DNA of 64,000 nucleotides. Source: Burkholderia sp. HI2500. Its GTDB lineage: Bacteria > Pseudomonadota > Gammaproteobacteria > Burkholderiales > Burkholderiaceae. A program made the translations under genes and the position numbers. The stretch spans positions 434,001-498,000 of the forward strand of contig NZ_NKFL01000006.1 in the NCBI RefSeq assembly GCF_002223055.1, read 5' to 3'. Positions within the stretch are counted from its first letter, which is position 1. The number at the start of each line of letters is the position of its first letter. Below the pieces are notes generated by a model. The model saw only the letters and a program-made list of their open reading frames with translations, was not told the DNA's origin and did no database searches. Below, one piece after another: positions 59,452 to 64,000 of the stretch.

Positions 59452-59506
59452 TCGTTTCAACCCTTCGGGAAAGACCCGAAGCGTTTCAATCTCTTGAGGG
59501 AGCCTC

Positions 59507-60547
59507 ATGAGTACGCAACAGAACCGGCGCTTCGACGCGCTCGTTTTCATTGGTCGTTTCCAGCCTCCGCATCGTGGTCACCTGAACGTGCTGAAGTCGG
59601 CACTGAGCCGGGCCGAGCGCGTGTGCGTGCTGATCGGATCGACCGACAAGCCCCGCACCATCAAAGATCCGTTCTCGTTCGACGAGCGCCGCCAGATGCT
59701 GGCTTCGCTGTTCGACGCGTCCGAGCGCGACCGCGTCACGATCGCGCCGTTGCAGGATTCGACCTACAACGACGGCGACTGGGTGCGCTGGGTGCAGGAC
59801 GCCGTCGCGTCCGCGCTCGGCGACATCGCGCAGCGCAAGGTCGGGCTGATCGGCCACGAGAAGGACGCCACGTCGTATTACCTGCGGATGTTCCCGCAAT
59901 GGGAGCTCGTCGACGTCGATGCGACCGAAGACATTTCCGCCACCGAGATCCGCGACCAGTATTTCGCCGAACGCACCAACAGCTTCGTGCAGTGGGCCGT
60001 GCCGGAACCCGTGTTCGGCTGGCTCGAGCGTTTCCGCACGCAGCCGGAATTCGCGCAGCTGAAGTCGGAGGCCGAATTCATCGCCGGGTATCGCAAGGCG
60101 TGGGCGGCGGCCCCGTATCCCGTCACGTTCGTGACGGTCGACGCGGTGGTCGTGCATTCGGGCCATATCCTGCTCGTGCGCCGCCGCAGCGAGCCGGGCC
60201 GCGGCCTGTGGGCGCTGCCGGGCGGGTTCGTGAATCAGGACGAGCGGCTCGACGCCGCTTGTATCCGCGAGCTGCGCGAGGAAACCGGCCTGAAGCTGCC
60301 GGAGCCCGTGCTGCGCGGCTCGATCAAGGATCGCCAGGTATTCGATCACCCGACGCGCTCGCTGCGCGGCCGCACGATTACGCATGCGTGCCTGTTCAAC
60401 TTCCCGACCGGCGAGCTGCCGCGCGTGAAGGGCAGCGACGACGCCGACAAGGCGCGCTGGGTGCCGCTCAACGAATTCGCGCAGATGCGCAACGTGATGT
60501 TCGAGGATCACTTCGACATCGCGTATCACTTCCTGGGGAAGCTGTGA
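59507..60547 (+). CDS. Bifunctional NMN adenylyltransferase/Nudix hydrolase
   Basis: This 346-residue protein has an N-terminal NadM-type adenylyltransferase (about 1-175), with the nucleotide-binding GRFQPPHRGHLNVL (HxGH type) and the ISATEIR loop. A C-terminal Nudix domain follows (about 200-340), with the Nudix box GFVNQDERLDAACIRELREETGL. The enzyme joins NMN with ATP to make NAD and cleans ADP-ribose-like by-products. It is followed by a nicotinamide phosphoribosyltransferase gene, so the pair forms a two-step nicotinamide salvage route to NAD. GAGGGAG lies close before the ATG. Confidence 0.9.
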   Translation: MSTQQNRRFDALVFIGRFQPPHRGHLNVLKSALSRAERVCVLIGSTDKPRTIKDPFSFDERRQMLASLFDASERDRVTIAPLQDSTYNDGDWVRWVQDAVASALGDIAQRKVGLIGHEKDATSYYLRMFPQWELVDVDATEDISATEIRDQYFAERTNSFVQWAVPEPVFGWLERFRTQPEFAQLKSEAEFIAGYRKAWAAAPYPVTFVTVDAVVVHSGHILLVRRRSEPGRGLWALPGGFVNQDERLDAACIRELREETGLKLPEPVLRGSIKDRQVFDHPTRSLRGRTITHACLFNFPTGELPRVKGSDDADKARWVPLNEFAQMRNVMFEDHFDIAYHFLGKL

Positions 60548-60570
60548 TCCGCTGATTCCCCGCATTCCGT

Positions 60571-60591
60571 CCGCCGCGACAGACGCGGCGG
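60571..60591. terminator. Hairpin between the two NAD salvage genes
   Basis: CCGCCGCG (60571-60578) and CGCGGCGG (60584-60591) are exact complements with ACAGA between. It lies 24 bases after the first stop, before the second gene. It could partly terminate or stabilise the transcript and so set the ratio of the two enzymes. No T-run follows. Confidence 0.45.
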
Positions 60592-60620
60592 CACTTCAAC
60601 GGCCTAGAGGAGCTCTAGCC

Positions 60621-62054
60621 ATGCAAAACGATCTCGGCGGCTTTGCCGCGGTTCTCGCCAATCCGATCCTCAACACGGATTCGTACAAGGCTTCCCACTT
60701 CCTGCAATATCCGCCCGACGCGTCGGCGATGTTCTCGTACGTCGAATCGCGCGGTGGCCGCTACGACCGCACGGTGTTCTTCGGCCTGCAGATGCTGCTG
60801 AAGGAATATCTGTGCAAGCCGATCACGCACGCGATGATCGACGAGGCGCGCGATTTCTTCACGGTGCATGGCGAGCCGTTCAACGAGGCAGGCTGGCGCT
60901 ATATCGTCGAACGCTACGACGGCTACCTGCCGGTGAAGATCCGCGCGGTGCCCGAGGGCTCGGTCGTGCCGGTGCACAACGTGCTGATGACGGTCGAATG
61001 CGACGACCCGCAGGTGTTCTGGCTCGCGTCGTATCTCGAGACGATGCTGCTGCGCGTGTGGTATCCGGTGACGGTTGCGACGCGAAGCTGGCACCTGCGG
61101 CAGACGATCCGCCGCTTCCTGGAAAAGACCGACGACGATCTCGCGCAACTGCCGTTCAAGCTGCACGACTTCGGCGCACGCGGCGTGTCGAGCGCGGAGT
61201 CGGCCGCGATCGGCGGTGCCGCGCATCTCGTCAACTTCATGGGTTCGGATACGGTGCTCGGCGTGCTGGCCGCGAACCGCTTCTATCGGGAGCCGATGGC
61301 CGCGTACTCGGTGCCGGCGGCCGAGCACAGCACGATCACGTCGTGGGGCCGCGAACACGAAGCCGATGCGTACCGGAACATGATTCGCCGCTTTGGTCTG
61401 CCCGGCGCGATCGTGTCGGTCGTGTCGGACTCCTATGATCTGTTCGCCGCGCTCGATCTGTGGGGCGGCGAGCTTCGGCAGGCCGTGCTCGATTCCGGCG
61501 CGACGCTGGTCGTGCGGCCCGATTCGGGCGACCCGGTGGCGATCGTGCTGCAGACCGTGCGTGCGCTCGACGCATCGTTCGGCTCGACCGTGAACGGCAA
61601 GGGGCGGCGCGTGCTGAATCGCGTGCGCGTGATTCAGGGCGACGGTGTCGACGAACTGTCGATCGACGCGATTCTGTCCGCGCTCGACGACGCGGGTTAT
61701 GCGGCCGGCAACGTCGTGTTCGGCATGGGCGGCGGGCTGCTGCAGCAGGTGAACCGCGATACGCAGCGCTTTGCGATGAAGTGCTCGGCGATCCGGCGCG
61801 GCGACGTGTGGCACGACGTCTGCAAGGATCCGGTCACCGATCAGGGCAAGCGCTCGAAGAAGGGGCGGCTCACGCTGCTGCGCAGTTTCCGCACCGGTGA
61901 GTATCGGACGACGACGCTGCCTGCCGCGTGGGACGACCGGATGCTGGAAGGCGAGTGGGAGGACGCGCTGGAGACGGTGTTCGATACGGGGCGCCTGCTC
62001 GTCGATACGTCGTTTGCGCAAGTGCGGGCGAGGGCGCACGCGGGGGAGGTGTGA
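60621..62054 (+). CDS. nadV: Nicotinamide phosphoribosyltransferase (NadV/NAMPT)
   Basis: This 477-residue enzyme matches the NAMPT family: ILNTDSYKASHFLQYPPDASAMFSYVESRGG at the start, the core YSVPAAEHSTITSWGREHEADAYRNM with the catalytic His, VVSDSYDLF, and the phosphoribosyl site VVRPDSGDP. It converts nicotinamide and PRPP to NMN. With the preceding adenylyltransferase it gives a complete nicotinamide-to-NAD route, which is known from some bacteria and phages. AGAGGAG (about 60605-60612) precedes the ATG. Confidence 0.93.
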   Translation: MQNDLGGFAAVLANPILNTDSYKASHFLQYPPDASAMFSYVESRGGRYDRTVFFGLQMLLKEYLCKPITHAMIDEARDFFTVHGEPFNEAGWRYIVERYDGYLPVKIRAVPEGSVVPVHNVLMTVECDDPQVFWLASYLETMLLRVWYPVTVATRSWHLRQTIRRFLEKTDDDLAQLPFKLHDFGARGVSSAESAAIGGAAHLVNFMGSDTVLGVLAANRFYREPMAAYSVPAAEHSTITSWGREHEADAYRNMIRRFGLPGAIVSVVSDSYDLFAALDLWGGELRQAVLDSGATLVVRPDSGDPVAIVLQTVRALDASFGSTVNGKGRRVLNRVRVIQGDGVDELSIDAILSALDDAGYAAGNVVFGMGGGLLQQVNRDTQRFAMKCSAIRRGDVWHDVCKDPVTDQGKRSKKGRLTLLRSFRTGEYRTTTLPAAWDDRMLEGEWEDALETVFDTGRLLVDTSFAQVRARAHAGEV

Positions 62055-62139
62055 GGCAGGCGGCGGGGCGGCGTGAGAGGCTCGGGTCACGCCGTCGCCG
62101 ACGCGATGCGATCGCGATGTCGTTTGGCTGCGGACTACC

Positions 62140-62616
62140 TTAGTGAAGGGCTCTGGATGTCGGCGTGGTATGCGGATCACCGCACAGGCGCCGACATCCA
62201 TCGTTGCAAAGCGGCACCAGTGTCAGTCCGATCTGAAGATAACCTTCGTAACCGGCGCTGTCTTTCGGATACGGTTTCGAGATGATGTGGGTATCAGACC
62301 AGATGTTCTCGTTCTTGACGCCGAGTTGTGTCAGGTATTCCTTCAGATTCGCCGCTCGTCGTAACGCGAGCGCTTGTGGATTGACTTCCCCGATGTAGGC
62401 GCCGGCAGTGACGATGCCACGAATCTCTGCATCCGGCCATTGACGCGCGCGAATGACCATCTCCGCAATTTTGACGCGATCCTCGTTAGGGATCGCGTCG
62501 GAATTGAGCGGGACGCTGTCAAGCATGTCTTCCGAAACGGTACAAGCCGTGGATGAAATCGAAAACGAGAGGCAGGACCAGACCGCGATGCTGATCACAC
62601 GTGCAAGAAATTTCAC
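62140..62616 (-). CDS. OmpA-like secreted protein
   Basis: This 158-residue protein starts at a GTG that overlaps the stop of the preceding metallopeptidase frame (GTGA). It has a signal peptide (MKFLARVISIAVWSCLSFSISS). The domain has an OmpA-like periplasmic fold (MVIRARQWPDAEIRGIVTAGAYIGEVNPQALALRRAANLKEYLTQLGVKNENIW), though the usual peptidoglycan-binding Asp/Arg pair is not clear. The G+C is well below the window average. Coupling to the metallopeptidase suggests the two once worked together. Confidence 0.72.
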   Translation of the reverse strand: MKFLARVISIAVWSCLSFSISSTACTVSEDMLDSVPLNSDAIPNEDRVKIAEMVIRARQWPDAEIRGIVTAGAYIGEVNPQALALRRAANLKEYLTQLGVKNENIWSDTHIISKPYPKDSAGYEGYLQIGLTLVPLCNDGCRRLCGDPHTTPTSRALH

Positions 62617-63156
62617 CACAGAATCCTGTCGTCGAAAAATGAAATGGAGCAGGCAATGCTGTCTGCATTGTCGATCGCTACATCCGGACGCGGCTGAGCC
62701 CAGTAATTCAGGCCGGCGCCGAACCCATAGATTTCGTCTTCCGAGTTGAATGTGTCGACGTAGTGCGTGCATTCGTGAATCAGGACTTTCAGTTTGAAGT
62801 TGGTAGAAAGCCGGGCATCGGGAAGTGCGCAGAAGTTTGGGTAATCTGGTGTCGAGTCTTCGACGGACTATGTCATCTGATCGGCCGAACCAAGTCTGGA
62901 CGCGGCGCTGTTCTTCCTGATCCCAAGCGGCGAGGCCATGAATTCGCTCGCGAATCAGGACAATTTCAGCGTCGCGCAGCCGAGCAATCAGGCGCCTGAA
63001 TGTTTTGTTCGACATGTTTTCGCAGATTTGCGCCATGTCGAGTTCGATGGTGTGAGTGGATCCCGGTGTGGTGTTTGTATAGGTGGTTCCGCCGCATATC
63101 CATTCGTCGCATTCTTCGTGGTGCGTAGCGTCGCGTGAATCGAAGTTCTCGCTCAT
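62613..63156 (-). pseudogene. HExxH metallopeptidase (M35-like), frameshifted
   Basis: From 63156 one frame encodes the N-terminal half of a small zinc peptidase (CDEWICGGTTYTNT..ELDMAQICENMSNKTFRRLIARLRDAE..RRVQTWFGRSDDIVRRRL). The C-terminal half lies in a different frame (about 62613-62870), with LKVLIHECTHYVDTFNSEDEIYGFGAGLNYW and the HExxH motif His-Glu-Cys-Thr-His. The order and the WFGRSDD piece match lysine-specific/deuterolysin-like peptidases. The region between the halves is also shorter than expected, so a deletion as well as a frameshift is likely. The start codon has no clear ribosome binding site. Confidence 0.7.
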
Positions 63157-63350
63157 TGATTCGATAGTTATCCGGAAGAGGAGGAAAACTATCGACTGAC
63201 GGAGGCATGCTCGTCTATTGGTCGTGTACGATTTGCGAAACGAGGTATCCCGAACGACATGCTCTATCGGATGTCGGCCTGCTTGGCTGCAGATGCCGAA
63301 GGCAGATTACCGATTCATTCCGTAGTTGTCCGCCCGATTGCCGGGCTTCA

Positions 63351-63641
63351 TCATTCTCCAGCATGGATACGGTGGCTCGCGCGCATCCGCACGCCGCCAC
63401 GCGGCTCCGTCCAGATCCTGAGCCCGGCGCGCGTGACGCGCCGGAGCGTTTCGCCCATCGCGTCCGCGAGGCGCGCACGCAGGCTGTCGACGTGGCGCCG
63501 GTACGTGCCGTCGACGAGCAACCGGTGGACGACGTTCGCGCCGATCTGCGCATGGCCGAACGACGTCGTGAGCTTCAGGTCGACGAGCACCTCGATCCAT
63601 TCCGGGCGCGCGGCAACTGGCCGAGCGTTCGCGTGTTGCAT
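63351..63641 (-). pseudogene. MocR/PdxR-type aminotransferase-domain remnant
   Basis: About 75 residues match the aminotransferase domain of GntR/MocR regulators (WIEVLVDLKLTTSFGHAQIGANVVHRLLVDGTYRRHVDSLRARLADAMGETLRRVTRAGL). Both ends diverge abruptly: the N-terminal DNA-binding domain and most of the aminotransferase domain are absent, and after EPRGG the frame reads unrelated residues to a stop. It starts four bases after the LysR stop. It is best read as a decayed gene. Confidence 0.6.
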
Positions 63642-63644
63642 CGC

Positions 63645-64000
63645 CTAACGGGAGATCGTCGTGCTTGGCCGCATACCCGTGCGTTCCGACGCGGGTAGCC
63701 CCGTGCGCGTACGCATCGCGTCGGCGACCGCGTCGCGTACGCAGGCCGCTGCGATTTCCGACGCACGGGTACGCGCCGCGCGCACAAGCCGGGCGATCAC
63801 CAGCGGCTGGATCACCGTCGATTCCCGGATCGGACACTCGACGACGAGCGGCGAGCGCGTGACCGCCGGACTCTGCGTGATCAGCAGCGACACGCCGAGC
63901 CCACTCGCGACCATCGCCCGCACGAGTTCGATCGACACGGCGCGATAGCGGACGTTCGGCGACAAGCCGCATTGCCAGAACGGCGCCATCAGGAAGTCGC
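63645..64000 (-). CDS. LysR-family regulator, 3' part, truncated by window edge
   Basis: The frame continues to the right edge of the window. The visible C-terminal ~118 residues fit a LysR substrate-binding domain (SPNVRYRAVSIELVRAMVASGLGVSLLI, then PLVVECPIRESTVIQPLVIARLVRAARTR). The DNA-binding part lies beyond the window. It lies immediately upstream of the MocR remnant on the same strand. Confidence 0.75.
   Translation of the reverse strand, partial: DFLMAPFWQCGLSPNVRYRAVSIELVRAMVASGLGVSLLITQSPAVTRSPLVVECPIRESTVIQPLVIARLVRAARTRASEIAAACVRDAVADAMRTRTGLPASERTGMRPSTTISR

Noticed and set aside
1..64000. tRNA, rRNA or insertion sequence genes
   Set aside because: I found no cloverleaf-like arrangement, rRNA motif or transposase-like frame with inverted ends; absence was judged by eye only.

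Overview
The window looks like a stretch of a Burkholderia chromosome, most likely Burkholderia cepacia complex. The evidence is a very high G+C content with strong third-position GC, a divergent PenR/PenA-type class A beta-lactamase pair, many LysR/TetR/GNAT/APC-permease genes, and dense short operons. A secondary-chromosome location is my inference from this accessory metabolic content. I see no rRNA, tRNA, CRISPR array or insertion sequence.

Layout. 0-3.4 kb: the end of an autotransporter beta-barrel, a glycogen-debranching-family enzyme and a small protein. 3.4-8.7 kb: a region studded with nine same-orientation copies of a ~65-bp intergenic repeat. Between the copies lie penR/penA, a small membrane protein, a MarR regulator with a monooxygenase, and a secreted protein. 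8.7-19.5 kb: a QseBC-like two-component system opposite a YgiW-like periplasmic protein, an RpiR regulator, GNAT, ankyrin protein, PEP-mutase-family enzyme, cytochrome P450, rhodanese and an FtrA-like AraC regulator. 19.6-31.7 kb: a basic amino acid decarboxylase with its antiporter, nitronate monooxygenase, M20 peptidase, Ldh2-type dehydrogenase, TfoX-domain protein with a histone-H1-like tail, NnrU, a GabP-like permease and a TSUP exporter. 32.3-37.6 kb: a secreted beta-helix protein, a DUF488 fragment, and a flavin monooxygenase/DsbA-like pair with a divergent LysR. 37.6-44.6 kb: a codB-codA-tetR operon, then a Puu-like polyamine/amine degradation set. 44.6-49.4 kb: flavin monooxygenase, LysR, GNAT, hypothetical, LprI-like and amidase genes.

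49.5-56.7 kb holds the most interesting module. Two divergent operons face each other. One encodes a membrane-embedded spermidine-synthase-like protein and a Tat/lipobox flavoprotein. The other encodes DUF350, an SPFH-SHOCT protein, a twin zinc-ribbon DUF4178 membrane protein, a tiny lipoprotein, SpeD and a secreted protein, with the last four junctions close or overlapping. The gene set suggests dedicated aminopropyl transfer at the cell envelope with a membrane scaffold. Polyamines recur in the window: amino acid decarboxylase/antiporter, Puu-like catabolism, and this SpeD/SpeE module.

56.8-64 kb: an LprI-like protein, DUF4261 protein, SRPBCC protein and an NAD salvage operon (Nudix-NMNAT then nicotinamide phosphoribosyltransferase). 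The window closes with a decayed, visibly lower-G+C patch. It contains a frameshifted HExxH metallopeptidase, an OmpA-like secreted protein, a MocR-type aminotransferase remnant and a LysR gene running off the end.
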